Below are positions 55,915 to 64,000 of a stretch of 64,000 nucleotides of DNA, in pieces. The position numbers and the translations under genes were made by a program. The notes under the pieces were generated by a model. It was not told where the DNA came from, searched no databases, and was given only the letters and a program-made list of their open reading frames with translations. Numbering within the stretch: position 1 is the first letter of the stretch; each line of letters starts with the position of its first letter. Source of the DNA: Corallococcus sp. CA053C (lineage in GTDB: Bacteria; Myxococcota; Myxococcia; Myxococcales; Myxococcaceae); contig NZ_RAWA01000006.1 in NCBI RefSeq assembly GCF_003611675.1, positions 1 to 64,000 of the forward strand, read 5' to 3'.

Positions 55915-57632
55915 CCCACCCCTCCACCCAGCACGATGCGGCCGCTGGCGTGGGAGCCCGCGTCCGACGTCAACTTGAACCCCAGCCGTCCGGACTCCGC
56001 CGCCCAGGTGAGCTCCAGCGTCAGGCGCGTGTCGGGCGGGATGACCTGCTGGAACTTCAGCGTCTCCAGCCGCAGGAAGTCCTTGGGCAGCGCGAAGTGC
56101 TCACGCCCCAGCAGCAGCGCCCACTCCAGCTGGACGACGCCGGGCAGGATGGGCGTGCCGGGGAAGTGCCCGTCGAAGTACGGCGAGCCCGCCTGCGCCT
56201 CCACGGACAGGAGCACGCGTTCGGCCGTGCGCTCCAGCACCTGGAACGGAGGACGTCGGGGGTCGAAGAGGGCGGCCAGCGCCGCTTCGGTGGATTTGCC
56301 CTGCGGGTTGACCGGCATGGCCTCCAGATATCGGAACCGGCGCGGCAAGGCACTGGACTCGAAATGCGGGGCCAGCTTCTCGCGCAGCGCCTGGTTCAGG
56401 GAGCGCCTGCCCCCCGTCTCCTGGAGCCGCCAGCCCGCCGCGTCCGGCACCGCCACCACCGCCAGCGTCACCCGGTGGCCGTCCGACAGGGGCAGCACCC
56501 GCGCCTCGCGCACCAGTCCGCTGTCCACCAGCGTCCGCTCCATGGCGCTCAGCGACACGCGCTTCTCCTCCAGCTTGAGCAGCCGGTCGCGGCGCCCCAG
56601 CAGGTCGAAGCCGCCGGGCACGGCCCGGGCCCGGTCCTCCGTCGTGAACCACGCGCCTTCGGGCAGGTCCAGGTGGGGCGAGCGGACGGCCAGCACCTCA
56701 TCATCGTCAGCTGCGCCCGTCCCGGTGCGCACCTCCACGCCCGGCATCACCCGCCACGACGCGGCGTCGTCGGTGTCCCGCCTGCGCCACGCGACGCCTC
56801 CGGTCTCGGAGCTGCCGTAGACCTCCACCGGCGCCCGGCCCAGCAGGTCGCGGCAGGCCTGGAGCGCTTCGGGGCTGAGCGGACCGCCCGAGGAGAACAG
56901 GCCGCGCAGGTTCCCGCGCACCGCGGGCCAGTCCAGCGATGCCGGCAGCCGCTTCAGGTGCGCGGGGCTCGCCACCAGGAGCGCGGGCCCCGCCTTGAGC
57001 GCGGCCACGATGTCCTCCGGGTACGGCAGCCCGTGCGCGTCGAAGGGCCGGCCCGACGCCAGCGGCCACAGCACCCGGAACAGCAGCCCGTAGATGTGCT
57101 GGTGCGACACGGTGGCCACGACGGGCACGTCCCCCGCTTCCGCGTCGAACAGCGCTCCCAGCGTCGCCACCTCGCGGGACAGCTGCGACAGGCGCTTGGG
57201 GATGGCGGTGGGCTCACCGCTGGAGCCCGACGTGTAGACGACCAGCGCGGCCAGGTCCGGTGACAGGGGGCGGAAATCCGCGGCGGCGGCGTCCGGGAGG
57301 GGCGTCACGGCGGTCAGGTCGGCGGGGGCCCTGCCCGCGAAGCCGTGCACGTGAGCCCGCAGCGCTTCCAGCGTCGCGGGGCGCGCGTCGGCGGGAAGGT
57401 AGACGCACACGCCCGCGTGCCAGGCGCCCAGGAGCGCGGCGGCGAAGTCGAAGGCGTCCTCCAGGAAGAGGGCGTGCCGGAGGCCACCGTGCGCGTGGAA
57501 CGCGGCGCACCAGCCCGCGGCCCGGGCCCGGAGCGCGGCGAAGTCCAGCAGCCGCTCGTCGCGGCGGGCCACGGGGTGACCCGGGGGACGGCCGTGCACG
57601 AGGAGGTGTTCGAGCGCGAGCGGCTCAGCCAT
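55911..57632 (-). CDS. apeH: Aryl-acid AMP ligase fused to hotdog dehydratase (ApeH-ApeI)
   Basis: This is a 573-residue fusion. Residues 1-455 are an acyl-AMP ligase: VVYTSGSSGEPTAIPKRL (132-148), VEVYGSSETGGVAWRR, WFTTEDRA, LLGRRDRLLKLEEKRV and a C-terminal Lys in VNPQGKST. Residues about 456-573 are a FabZ-like hotdog dehydratase with FDGHFPGTPILPGVVQLEWA. The ligase should load the aryl acid starter onto an ACP; the dehydratase should pair with ApeP. In the characterised enterobacterial systems these are two genes. It lies next to apeG (8-bp overlap) and GT2 (ATGA). Confidence 0.9.
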   Translation of the reverse strand: MAEPLALEHLLVHGRPPGHPVARRDERLLDFAALRARAAGWCAAFHAHGGLRHALFLEDAFDFAAALLGAWHAGVCVYLPADARPATLEALRAHVHGFAGRAPADLTAVTPLPDAAAADFRPLSPDLAALVVYTSGSSGEPTAIPKRLSQLSREVATLGALFDAEAGDVPVVATVSHQHIYGLLFRVLWPLASGRPFDAHGLPYPEDIVAALKAGPALLVASPAHLKRLPASLDWPAVRGNLRGLFSSGGPLSPEALQACRDLLGRAPVEVYGSSETGGVAWRRRDTDDAASWRVMPGVEVRTGTGAADDDEVLAVRSPHLDLPEGAWFTTEDRARAVPGGFDLLGRRDRLLKLEEKRVSLSAMERTLVDSGLVREARVLPLSDGHRVTLAVVAVPDAAGWRLQETGGRRSLNQALREKLAPHFESSALPRRFRYLEAMPVNPQGKSTEAALAALFDPRRPPFQVLERTAERVLLSVEAQAGSPYFDGHFPGTPILPGVVQLEWALLLGREHFALPKDFLRLETLKFQQVIPPDTRLTLELTWAAESGRLGFKLTSDAGSHASGRIVLGGGVG

Positions 57633-58176
57633 GGGCGTGCCGTGCGCGCACCCGCTGCCGCACCACCCACTCGCCAGCGAAGAGCAGGCCCATGAGGCCG
57701 TAGGCGATGAGGCCGTTGTAGAGCGCCCAGGTGGCGTCGCTCGCCCAGAGCGCGGTCCCGAGCGCGAGGCCGCCGTTGAGGATGAAGAAGCCGCACCACA
57801 CCTGCGTCACGCGGCGCGTGTACGCCACGCCCGAGGGCGGCAGGTCCTTCTCCCGGAGCCGGGCCAGCCGCTCAATCACGCTGGGCGGATAGGCGAGGCT
57901 GGTGGCGAAGACGGTGAGCAGCACGCTGTTCACCAGCACCGGGTAGAGCTTCAAGGGCAGCGCGTGGTTGCCCAGCATGCTGGACCCCGCGAGCACCAGC
58001 GCCCCCACGGCGGCCGCGAGCCACATCTTCTCCCGCGTCGCCACCGCGCGCACCACCGCCATGCCCGCCAGGGGCAGCGCCATCCAGCGGGGCTCGAAGT
58101 GGCCCAGGCCCAGATAGACGAGCGGCGGGTACGCGAGGCTCAGGAGCCCCAACAACACCGGACGCAGCCGCTTCAC
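57625..58176 (-). CDS. apeG: APE operon membrane protein (ApeG-like)
   Basis: This is a 183-residue protein with five or six membrane helices (LLGLLSLAYPPLVYLGLGHF, WMALPLAGMAVVRAV, VLVNSVLLTVFATSLAYPPS, VTQVWCGFFILNGGLALGTA). It belongs to the small membrane-protein family always found between the ACPs and the ligase in APE operons; its biochemical role is not known to me. Confidence 0.8.
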   Translation of the reverse strand: MKRLRPVLLGLLSLAYPPLVYLGLGHFEPRWMALPLAGMAVVRAVATREKMWLAAAVGALVLAGSSMLGNHALPLKLYPVLVNSVLLTVFATSLAYPPSVIERLARLREKDLPPSGVAYTRRVTQVWCGFFILNGGLALGTALWASDATWALYNGLIAYGLMGLLFAGEWVVRQRVRARHAHG

Positions 58177-58433
58177 GCGGCGGCGGAGTCGCTGCCGAGC
58201 AGGCCGTGCAGCGCGTCCACCACGTCCTGCAGCGTGCGCACGGAGCGGAAGACTTCCGGCGGCACGCGCTGGCCGGCCACCGGCTTCAGGCGCACCAGCA
58301 GGTCGATGGCGTCGATGCTGTCGATGTCGAGGTCATCGTGCAGCCGCGCCTCCGGGATGATGCGCGACGGCTCGATGTCGAAGGTTTCCTGCAGGATGGC
58401 GCTCAGGCGCTCGAACAGCTCGTGCTTGGTCAT
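58173..58433 (-). CDS. apeF: Acyl carrier protein (ApeF-like)
   Basis: This is an 86-residue ACP. ATG at 58433 is chosen because GCGGAG precedes it by 8 bases; an upstream ATG at 58454 is possible. The phosphopantetheine site is Ser39 in LHDDLDIDSIDAIDLL. It carries the starter or the growing polyene chain. Confidence 0.9.
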   Translation of the reverse strand: MTKHELFERLSAILQETFDIEPSRIIPEARLHDDLDIDSIDAIDLLVRLKPVAGQRVPPEVFRSVRTLQDVVDALHGLLGSDSAAA

Positions 58434-58459
58434 GACGGCTCCGCTTTGGTTCATAGGGA

Positions 58460-58723
58460 TCAGGACTTGGTGCGATGGGTGCTGACGAAATCCGCGAGGG
58501 CCCGCACGCTGGCGAAGTGGCGGCGGTTCTCCTTGGAGTCGCTCGCGAGCACGACGCCATAGGACTTCTGCAGCGCCAGGCCGAGCTCCAGGGCGTCGAT
58601 GGAATCCAGCCCCAGCCCCTCGACGAACAACGGCGCGGCCGGATCGATGTCATCCGGTTTGAGGTCTTCGAGGTTCAACGTCTCGATGACCAGACGCTTG
58701 ATTTCGTGTTCAAGCTCCAGCAT
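58460..58723 (-). CDS. apeE: Acyl carrier protein (ApeE-like)
   Basis: This is an 87-residue ACP with Ser41 in EGLGLDSIDALELGLAL. It overlaps apeD by 14 bp and precedes the second ACP by 26 bases. Two ACPs are standard in APE operons, one for chain extension and one possibly for the starter. Confidence 0.92.
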   Translation of the reverse strand: MLELEHEIKRLVIETLNLEDLKPDDIDPAAPLFVEGLGLDSIDALELGLALQKSYGVVLASDSKENRRHFASVRALADFVSTHRTKS

Positions 58724-59489
58724 GGCCCTGGCTCTCCCGGGAGAAGTGGTCGTGCAAACGGGTGGTGAGCTGACGCGCGGCCTTCGCCGCGTCGCCCGCG
58801 TCCGCGTCCTTGGACGACACGGGGATGTCGTCCTCCACGCGGATGGTGAAGTGCATGGGGCGCTCGGGCACCTTCCACCAGGGCACGCCCTTGGAGAGGC
58901 CCAGCGGTTCGACGCGGATGGTGACGGGCGTGATGTCGCAGGGGCCGCGCACCGCGATGTTGGCGGCGCCGCGCTGCAGCTGCATGGTCCCGTGGACAGG
59001 GGTGCGCGTGCCCTCCGGGAAGATGATGAGGTTGTTGCCGGCCTTCACGGACGCGATGCAGTCCTGGATGAGCCCGGGCCCGGAGTCGTTGCACAGGTAG
59101 CGCGTCGCCCGGATGGGGCCGCGCATGAACGGGTTGTTCGCCAGGCTCGCCTTCACCACGCAGTCCGCGTTGGGCACGAGCGAGATGAGGAACACCACGT
59201 CGATGAGCGTCGGGTGGTTGGCCAGGATGAGCAGCCCCGGGCGCGACAGCTTCTCCACCCCCTCCAGCTCGTAGCGCAGCACGCCCAGGAAGCGCATGTA
59301 CCCGACGAAGAAACGGAAGGAGTAGTGCACCGCCAGCCGCGCCAGCCGCGTCTGCCGCGCCGGGTCGCGCACGAACAGCTGGAGCAGCGGGAAGTACAGC
59401 AGGCGCAGCGCCAGTCCACCCAGCCCGAAGGTGGCGAAGGACAGCCCCGTCGCGAAGATGCGCCAAGCGCGCTCGAGCTTCTCAAGCAT
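58710..59489 (-). CDS. apeD: PlsC-type lysophospholipid acyltransferase (ApeD-like)
   Basis: This is a 259-residue membrane-bound acyltransferase: N-terminal hydrophobic helices, then the H-x4-D site LANHPTLIDVVFLISLVP and IIFPEGTRTPVHG. It probably acylates the lipid part that anchors the polyene. It overlaps apeC by 8 bp. Confidence 0.9.
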   Translation of the reverse strand: MLEKLERAWRIFATGLSFATFGLGGLALRLLYFPLLQLFVRDPARQTRLARLAVHYSFRFFVGYMRFLGVLRYELEGVEKLSRPGLLILANHPTLIDVVFLISLVPNADCVVKASLANNPFMRGPIRATRYLCNDSGPGLIQDCIASVKAGNNLIIFPEGTRTPVHGTMQLQRGAANIAVRGPCDITPVTIRVEPLGLSKGVPWWKVPERPMHFTIRVEDDIPVSSKDADAGDAAKAARQLTTRLHDHFSRESQGHAGA

Positions 59490-60249
59490 GACGTTCCCAC
59501 CGCCAGCGCCGCGCGCCCACCGGGTGCTCCCACCGCGAGGCTCCAGCCGCGCCCGTCACCAGGAAGCGCAGGGCGCGCAGGTCCGCCGGCAGCCCGTCCG
59601 TTTCCGGAGGCTCAGGAGCCTCGGGAGCCTCCGCGGCCTGCGTGCCGGCGTGGCAGCCCAGGTGGAGGGCATCCGCGCCGGTGCTGGCGGCCAGGAGACA
59701 GGCCCAGGCGTGCGGGAACTCCAGGCCCTGTGACTCGGAGAAGTGTTGCAGGGGGGCTGGCACGGGCTCGTCGTAGATGACGACCATCACCCGGGGGACG
59801 CCGTCGGCCAGCAGGCCACACGCCTCCGTGAAGGCGGCCTCCACCGTCTCTTCGCCCGCGGCGATGGCGCCGTAGGAGGACGGGTCCCCGCGCGCGATGG
59901 AGTAGAGCGCGCCGATGGCGTTGTGCACCGACAGGCTGAAGGACGTGGGCGACAGCGGCTCCGAGCGCGCCAGCTGCGTGAGCAGCTCCACCGAACGGCC
60001 CAGGTCGCCGTAGCGCGACGCGAAGAGCACCGGCGCGTCGGGAGCGTCCACGTGGGCCTGGTAGGAGGCCTGCAACGCGATGCGTCCCAGCCGGTCCACC
60101 CGGCGGCGCATCATCGCGGGCATCTCCGTCAGCGCGGGCGTACCTTCGGCTGGAAGGGCGTGGGGCGTCGTGAGCCAGGCTTCCCAGGCGGCCGGCTCCA
60201 CGAGGCCAGGGGCCCATGCGGCCCAGCGCTGAATGGTGAATCCCATCAT
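59482..60249 (-). CDS. apeC: Chain-length-factor-like KS fragment protein (ApeC-like)
   Basis: This is a 255-residue protein with a ketosynthase N-terminal-type fold and no active-site Cys. The region around FSLSVHNAIGALYSIARGD and GAIAAGEETVEAAFTEA replaces the catalytic centre. Known ApeC proteins are chain-length factors that form the heterodimer with ApeO. It is the first gene of the operon; the start is a double ATG at 60249/60246 without a clear Shine-Dalgarno. Confidence 0.85.
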   Translation of the reverse strand: MMGFTIQRWAAWAPGLVEPAAWEAWLTTPHALPAEGTPALTEMPAMMRRRVDRLGRIALQASYQAHVDAPDAPVLFASRYGDLGRSVELLTQLARSEPLSPTSFSLSVHNAIGALYSIARGDPSSYGAIAAGEETVEAAFTEACGLLADGVPRVMVVIYDEPVPAPLQHFSESQGLEFPHAWACLLAASTGADALHLGCHAGTQAAEAPEAPEPPETDGLPADLRALRFLVTGAAGASRWEHPVGARRWRWERHA

Positions 60250-60284
60250 CTTGACGGGGAGGCCCCAAGCGCTCCCAATGGCAA

Positions 60285-60313
60285 CCTTTAGCAAACCATC
60301 CACAGGGTGACAA
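60285..60313 (-). promoter_or_regulatory. Possible promoter of the aryl polyene operon
   Basis: On the minus strand TTGTCA (60313-60308) is followed after 17 bases by TAAAGG (60290-60285), about 35 bases before the apeC start codon. The -10 match is weak. No other better pair is seen in the short leader. Confidence 0.3.
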
Positions 60314-60681
60314 TTGGGCGTCAGACCCAAGCCAGCAGGGAAGCGGGGGGCCGCTCTGCCCCACGGCCTGCGTCCCCGCCAAGGCGCTGTTTTTGCTGGT
60401 GAAGCGCGCACGCGGGCCTCGGGGTTCAGGGTCTTGCAGGTTTGTCCAGGGGGGTGACGCCTCCCGCGCCCCCCGCAGGTCGGAAGCACCCCCCTCCTGG
60501 TGATTTGGAACGACAGGGGATGACGGGGCGCGGCCGCGCGGCTCGGACGTCCAGAGCGGCTCCGTATTCACTCCCCGGCGTGGAGTCCCCCTGCGTTCGC
60601 GTGGGCTCCACCCCTTGGATAGAATCGCGCTTTTGCCGTTTTGCTTTGAATCCAGGCTCACAACGGGGAGGCGCTCAGCGC
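60314..60681. other. Divergent intergenic region between the APE operon and the DUF4185 gene
   Basis: The region carries no supported gene. A frame running from 60442 into the downstream gene is rejected because its first 80 residues are Pro/Arg/Gly-rich and it would push a good signal peptide inside the protein. A short T-run lies at 60389-60393. Regulatory sites for both directions should be here, but I recognise none. Confidence 0.4.
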
Positions 60682-62652
60682 ATGCGACGCACGACGACGT
60701 GGAAGCGGGCGGTGGTGGTGCAGGCGGTGGTGCTGCTGGGGGGCGCGGGGATGGCGGAGGCGGTGACGCCGACGAACGTGACGAAGGTGGCGCGGGTGAC
60801 GGGCGCGACGCCGGCGGGGGAAGTGCTGCCCAACCCGAACCAGACGCACACGAACTACGAGGTGTACGGCACGGACCTGGGCATCGTCTGGGACAAGGGC
60901 GGCAACGAGGTGTTCGTCCTCTTCGGGGACACCTTCGGCGCGGGCTGGTGCGGCAATGGCGGGTGCGGCGGTGGGTGGCGAAGCAACGTGCTGGCGCGCT
61001 CGGCGGACACCACGCTGTCCAACGGGCTCACCTTCACCACGATGATCCAGGACGCGCCCCGGCACGCGAAGGAGATCTTGCCGTCGCGCAAGGTGGACAA
61101 CGACGAGATGACCGTCATCCCCACCGCGGGCGTCACCGTGGGCGCGCGCCACTACATCCACTACATGTCCGTGCGGCACTGGGGCGACCCGGGGCAGTGG
61201 TTCACGAACTACTCGGGCATCGCGTACTCGGATGACAACGGGCAGGGCTGGGTGAAGCACCCCACCGCGCGCTGGGTGAACAACGCCGCGGGGACGAACC
61301 CGTTCCAGATGGCGGCGCTCGTGAAGAACGGTGGGTTCGTCTACCTGTACGGGACGCCCAACGGCCGCTTTGGCAACGTGCACCTGGCGCGGGTGCCGGA
61401 GGGCGCGCTGCTGGACATCAATGCCTGGCGCTATTGGGACGGCAATGGCTGGTCCGCGTCCCAGGCGGCGGCGCGGCCGGTGGTCATCGGCATCGCGGGG
61501 GAGCTGTCCGTCGCCTACAACGCGGCGCTGGGCCGCTTCCTGATGACGTACCTCAACGAGCACCGGCAGGCCGTCGTGCTGCGCGACGCGGGCACGCCGA
61601 CGGGGCCGTGGAGCGGGGAGAAGCTGCTGGCCACCGGCGCGGCGTTCCCCGGCATCTACAACGCGTTCATCCACCCCTGGGGCAACACCGCCAGCGAGCT
61701 GTACTTCATCAGCTCGCAGTGGACGCCCTACAACACGTTCCTGCTGCGCGCGTCGCTCACCGCGGATACGCAGGGGGACAACCTCTTGTCCGAGCCGGGC
61801 TTCGAGACGCAGGGCGCGACGCCGGTGATGGCGCCCTGGTACCTCGCGGGCGGGGGCGGCATCGACCGGGCGGTGGGCCAGGCCCGCACCGGGCAGGACA
61901 ACGGCTTCGTGCGCGGGAGCAGCGGCTGGAACGCGCTCAAGCAGAGCGTCGTCGTGCAGCCCTACACGGACTACACGCTGAAGGGCTGGCTGCGCACGTC
62001 GCCCAACAACGCGGCGGGCTACTTCGGCGCGCGCGCGGCGGGCAATGGCCCCATCCTGGGGGAGGCGCCCTTCGGCGCGCTGGGGACGTGGACGGAGCGC
62101 GCCGTCACGTTCAACTCCGGCGCCAACACCGTGGTGGAGGTGTACGGCGGCGTGTGGGCGGACAGCGGCGACACCTGGGCGCAACTGGATGACGTGAGCC
62201 TCACGCGGGGCGCGAACCTGGTGGCGCAGGGAGGCTTCGAGCAGCAGCCGTCCGGCACCCCCACCTCACCGTGGTCCGCGCACGGCGGCGCGGGCATCGA
62301 CCGGGGGCTGGGCTTCGCGCGCACGGGCGCGAACAACGCGTGGGTGCGCAACTCGAGCGGGTGGAACGCCATCGTGCAGGAGGTCGCGGTGACGCCGGGG
62401 ACGCGCTACACGCTGACGGGCTGGGTGAAGACGTCCGCGAACCAGAACGACGGCTACTTCGGCGCGCGGACGCTCAACGCAGGTCCCGTCCTCAACGAGA
62501 CGCACCTCACGCAGCCGCTGGGCAGCTACACGCAGCTGAGCGTCACGTTCGACTCCGGCGCGAACCACTCCGTGGAGGTGTACGCCGGGACGTGGGCGAA
62601 CGCGGGCGACACGTGGCTCCAGGTGGATGACGTGGCGGTGACGCGCAACTGA
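60682..62652 (+). CDS. DUF4185 sugar-active protein with two C-terminal binding modules
   Basis: This is a 656-residue exported protein. ATG at 60682 follows GGGGAGG and gives a signal peptide (AVVVQAVVLLGGAGMAEA). Residues about 25-370 are a DUF4185-like beta-propeller: YEVYGTDLGIVWDKGG, FVLFGDTFGAGWCG, MAALVKNGGFVYLYGTPNGR. Two tandem modules of about 135 residues follow (NLLSEPGFETQG... and NLVAQGGFEQQP...), both with RTGxxNxxVRxSSGWNA and SGANxxVEVYxGxWA patterns, resembling CBM4/9-like carbohydrate-binding domains. It probably binds or trims an extracellular glycan. Confidence 0.75.
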   Translation: MRRTTTWKRAVVVQAVVLLGGAGMAEAVTPTNVTKVARVTGATPAGEVLPNPNQTHTNYEVYGTDLGIVWDKGGNEVFVLFGDTFGAGWCGNGGCGGGWRSNVLARSADTTLSNGLTFTTMIQDAPRHAKEILPSRKVDNDEMTVIPTAGVTVGARHYIHYMSVRHWGDPGQWFTNYSGIAYSDDNGQGWVKHPTARWVNNAAGTNPFQMAALVKNGGFVYLYGTPNGRFGNVHLARVPEGALLDINAWRYWDGNGWSASQAAARPVVIGIAGELSVAYNAALGRFLMTYLNEHRQAVVLRDAGTPTGPWSGEKLLATGAAFPGIYNAFIHPWGNTASELYFISSQWTPYNTFLLRASLTADTQGDNLLSEPGFETQGATPVMAPWYLAGGGGIDRAVGQARTGQDNGFVRGSSGWNALKQSVVVQPYTDYTLKGWLRTSPNNAAGYFGARAAGNGPILGEAPFGALGTWTERAVTFNSGANTVVEVYGGVWADSGDTWAQLDDVSLTRGANLVAQGGFEQQPSGTPTSPWSAHGGAGIDRGLGFARTGANNAWVRNSSGWNAIVQEVAVTPGTRYTLTGWVKTSANQNDGYFGARTLNAGPVLNETHLTQPLGSYTQLSVTFDSGANHSVEVYAGTWANAGDTWLQVDDVAVTRN

Positions 62653-63312
62653 TCAGGACTCGGCGGGGAACAGCGCGCGCAGCTCACGGAGCGTGCGGGG
62701 GCTCGCGCCGCGGGGGCCGGTGACCCAGATGCGCTCCGGCTCCAGCGCCAGCTCGCGCCAGGACACCGCGCCTCCGTCGGGCAGCACCACCTCGCCGTCC
62801 AGGCGCACCACCGAGTGGCGGCGCGACACCGCCTCCAGCCCGAAGAGCAGCCGCTCCACGTCGGAGTAGCGCGCGGGGGCGAACAGCAGGTCCACGTCCG
62901 ACAGCGGCCGCAGGAAGGACACGCCGGAGCGGTGCTGCCAGGCCAGCGAACCGAACACCCGCACCGTGAGGTCCAGCGCGGCGCCCAGGGCGATGACGTC
63001 CTCCATCGCGGAGCGCCACGCCTCGGGCGCCGTGGCGCGCGTCTCGTTCAGCGTGGGGGGCGGCAGCCAGCGCTCCATGGCGGGCAGGCCCACGTGCAGA
63101 GAGAGGTGACGGCGGTCGGGCAGGGTGAGGCCCAGTCGCAGCTCGTCGTCCTGGTCCGGGAGGTCCTGGCGGGCGACGGCGAAGGGCCGGCCGTGCTCGC
63201 GCCACTCCGTCACCTGCCGGAGGACTTCCGCACTCAGCGCGGAGCGCAGGTGCTGGGCCCAGTCCGCGCCCAGGTACACCCAGTCGTGACGCGCCGGACG
63301 GTCAGCCGGCAT
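62653..63312 (-). CDS. MdcG-like phosphoribosyl-dephospho-CoA transferase
   Basis: This is a 219-residue nucleotidyltransferase-like protein. RHDWVYL at the N-terminus, GRPFAVARQD, ELRLGLTLP, VFGSLAWQHRSGVSFL and SDVDLLFAP follow the MdcG family, which attaches the unusual prosthetic group to the carrier protein of malonate decarboxylase. The GS...D-x-D catalytic pattern (FGS, DVD) is present. No malonate decarboxylase subunits are in the window, so it looks like an orphan. It abuts the convergent DUF4185 gene without a gap. Confidence 0.75.
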   Translation of the reverse strand: MPADRPARHDWVYLGADWAQHLRSALSAEVLRQVTEWREHGRPFAVARQDLPDQDDELRLGLTLPDRRHLSLHVGLPAMERWLPPPTLNETRATAPEAWRSAMEDVIALGAALDLTVRVFGSLAWQHRSGVSFLRPLSDVDLLFAPARYSDVERLLFGLEAVSRRHSVVRLDGEVVLPDGGAVSWRELALEPERIWVTGPRGASPRTLRELRALFPAES

Positions 63313-63658
63313 CGAGGCCAGTCCCCTCTGTCCGGGGGGAGCCCGGGCGTCCTTCCGCGACGCGGGACGTTACGGCCCTCGGGGCTCGCGGCGGCGGAAG
63401 GGGAGGCAGGAGCACTGGCGACATCCGTGACGATTCATTACCCGGATTCACGCCCCGGGTGGGGCCCAACCTGCACGCGTCGACGCGAGAGAGGCCAGGG
63501 AAGCCGCCCATCCACACGTCTCCCCGGAAATCCGGGTGGGAGGTCCTGCGCACGGCAGGGGTGCTCCCACGGCGGGGACGAACCCCACCGCGTGGAGCCT
63601 GAAACCTCCGGCACCGGGCGCTTCATCCCGGCACGCGGCGGTCCGCGGGTGCGCGAGT
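63313..63658. other. Intergenic region, no gene seen
   Basis: The 346 bases lie between the MdcG-like gene and the next minus-strand gene. Frames here are short, overlap each other and carry no recognisable signature. I see no clear promoter or terminator. Confidence 0.4.
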
Positions 63659-64000
63659 TCAACGGGGCTGCTGGACGACGGGGCGCGCGGCGCTGACGTG
63701 CTGACGCCGCATGTCGATGAGGATGTCGTAGCTGCGCGGCTCCGGGGCGACGGGGCCGGCGGCGAAGCGGTAGAGGCCGCTGACGTCATGCTCGCGGGGA
63801 AAGCGCTCCTTCACGAGCGCCTTGAGCATCTCCTTGGCCACCCACTCGGAGTCCACGGACACGGAGCCGAACTCGTCCAGGTAGCGGAACGGCGCGGAGG
63901 AGTCCGTCTGCTTCGCGGTGAGGACGAAGACGCGCGGCTTCCACGCCGGCACGACGAGGTTCGCGCCCTCCTCCATCAGCGCCAGCTCCCGGCCCTGGGG
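63659..64000 (-). CDS. Hypothetical protein, C-terminal part (runs off the window)
   Basis: The frame is open from the right edge to the stop at 63659, about 113 residues. An internal ATG at 63976 exists, but codons upstream (GRELAL) look coding, so the true start is outside. The visible part (VVPAWKPRVFVLTAKQTDSS, FRYLDEFGSVSVDSEW, EPRSYDILIDMRRQHVSA) is soluble alpha/beta in appearance. I do not recognise the family. Confidence 0.55.
   Translation of the reverse strand, partial: PQGRELALMEEGANLVVPAWKPRVFVLTAKQTDSSAPFRYLDEFGSVSVDSEWVAKEMLKALVKERFPREHDVSGLYRFAAGPVAPEPRSYDILIDMRRQHVSAARPVVQQPR

Noticed and set aside
60442-60681. Upstream start for the DUF4185 gene
   Set aside because: It would add 80 Pro/Arg/Gly-rich residues and bury a good signal peptide; a ribosome site sits before 60682.

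Overview
The window is high-GC DNA from a fruiting myxobacterium (Myxococcota, probably a Corallococcus/Myxococcus relative). Clues are the long lipoproteins and secreted proteins, the EGF/FG-GAP surface protein, NRPS genes, and an aryl polyene operon embedded in many accessory genes. The taxonomic call is inferred from gene content only.

Layout. (1) 1-2.8 kb: the tail of a membrane protein, a bidirectional hairpin, and a Ca-binding EGF/FG-GAP lipoprotein with four 123-bp tandem repeats. (2) 2.8-11.9 kb: a rearranged region. Two direct repeats of about 560 bp (3826-4407 and 10668-11225) carry a broken PP2C phosphatase gene and the end of a polysaccharide lyase gene. They bracket 6.3 kb holding a metalloprotease-like gene, a translationally coupled methyltransferase-TPR / DUF4157 (eCIS-core) pair, an L1-like subclass B3 metallo-beta-lactamase with an internal deletion, and the 3' end of a tRNA or tmRNA with its terminator. 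(3) 11.1-29.4 kb: polysaccharide lyase, amino-acid permease, glycosyltransferase, M24 aminopeptidase, two lipoproteins, a 1102-residue Ala/Lys-rich helical protein, a TetR-EmrA-EmrB efflux operon with a clear operator, a MORN-like protein, a papain-like cysteine protease, and remnants of two further genes. (4) 29.4-36.2 kb: an NRPS gene (A-T-C-A-T) whose downstream partner survives only as about 25 codons, then a subtilase. (5) 36.3-43.4 kb: phosphodiesterase/phosphatase, two O-methyltransferases around a LysR regulator, an M13 peptidase and two small membrane proteins. (6) 43.5-60.3 kb: a 19-gene minus-strand aryl polyene (APE) operon in the order apeC to apeR, with an aromatic amino-acid lyase and a flavin halogenase-like gene added. 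(7) 60.7-64 kb: a DUF4185/carbohydrate-binding protein, an orphan MdcG-like gene and a partial gene.

How it works together. The APE operon looks complete for chain building: ligase-dehydratase fusion, two ACPs, a KS/CLF pair, a second KS, KR, a second dehydratase and a thioesterase. It also carries lipid attachment (PlsC-like and LpxL-like acyltransferases, GT2) and export (LolA-like, MMPL, DUF3261) genes. The two added genes predict a lyase-derived, possibly halogenated aryl head group. The efflux operon is self-contained, with its own TetR and palindrome.

Most notable points: the repeat-bounded 6.3-kb insertion with its coupled methyltransferase/DUF4157-amidoligase-like pair; the foreign-looking beta-lactamase and tRNA/tmRNA fragment; two genes (beta-lactamase, CapA) with in-frame internal deletions; three unrelated proteins without Sec signals that share a disordered leader ending in an F-x-[D/T/Q]-x-F-like motif; and the halogenase-like APE variant.
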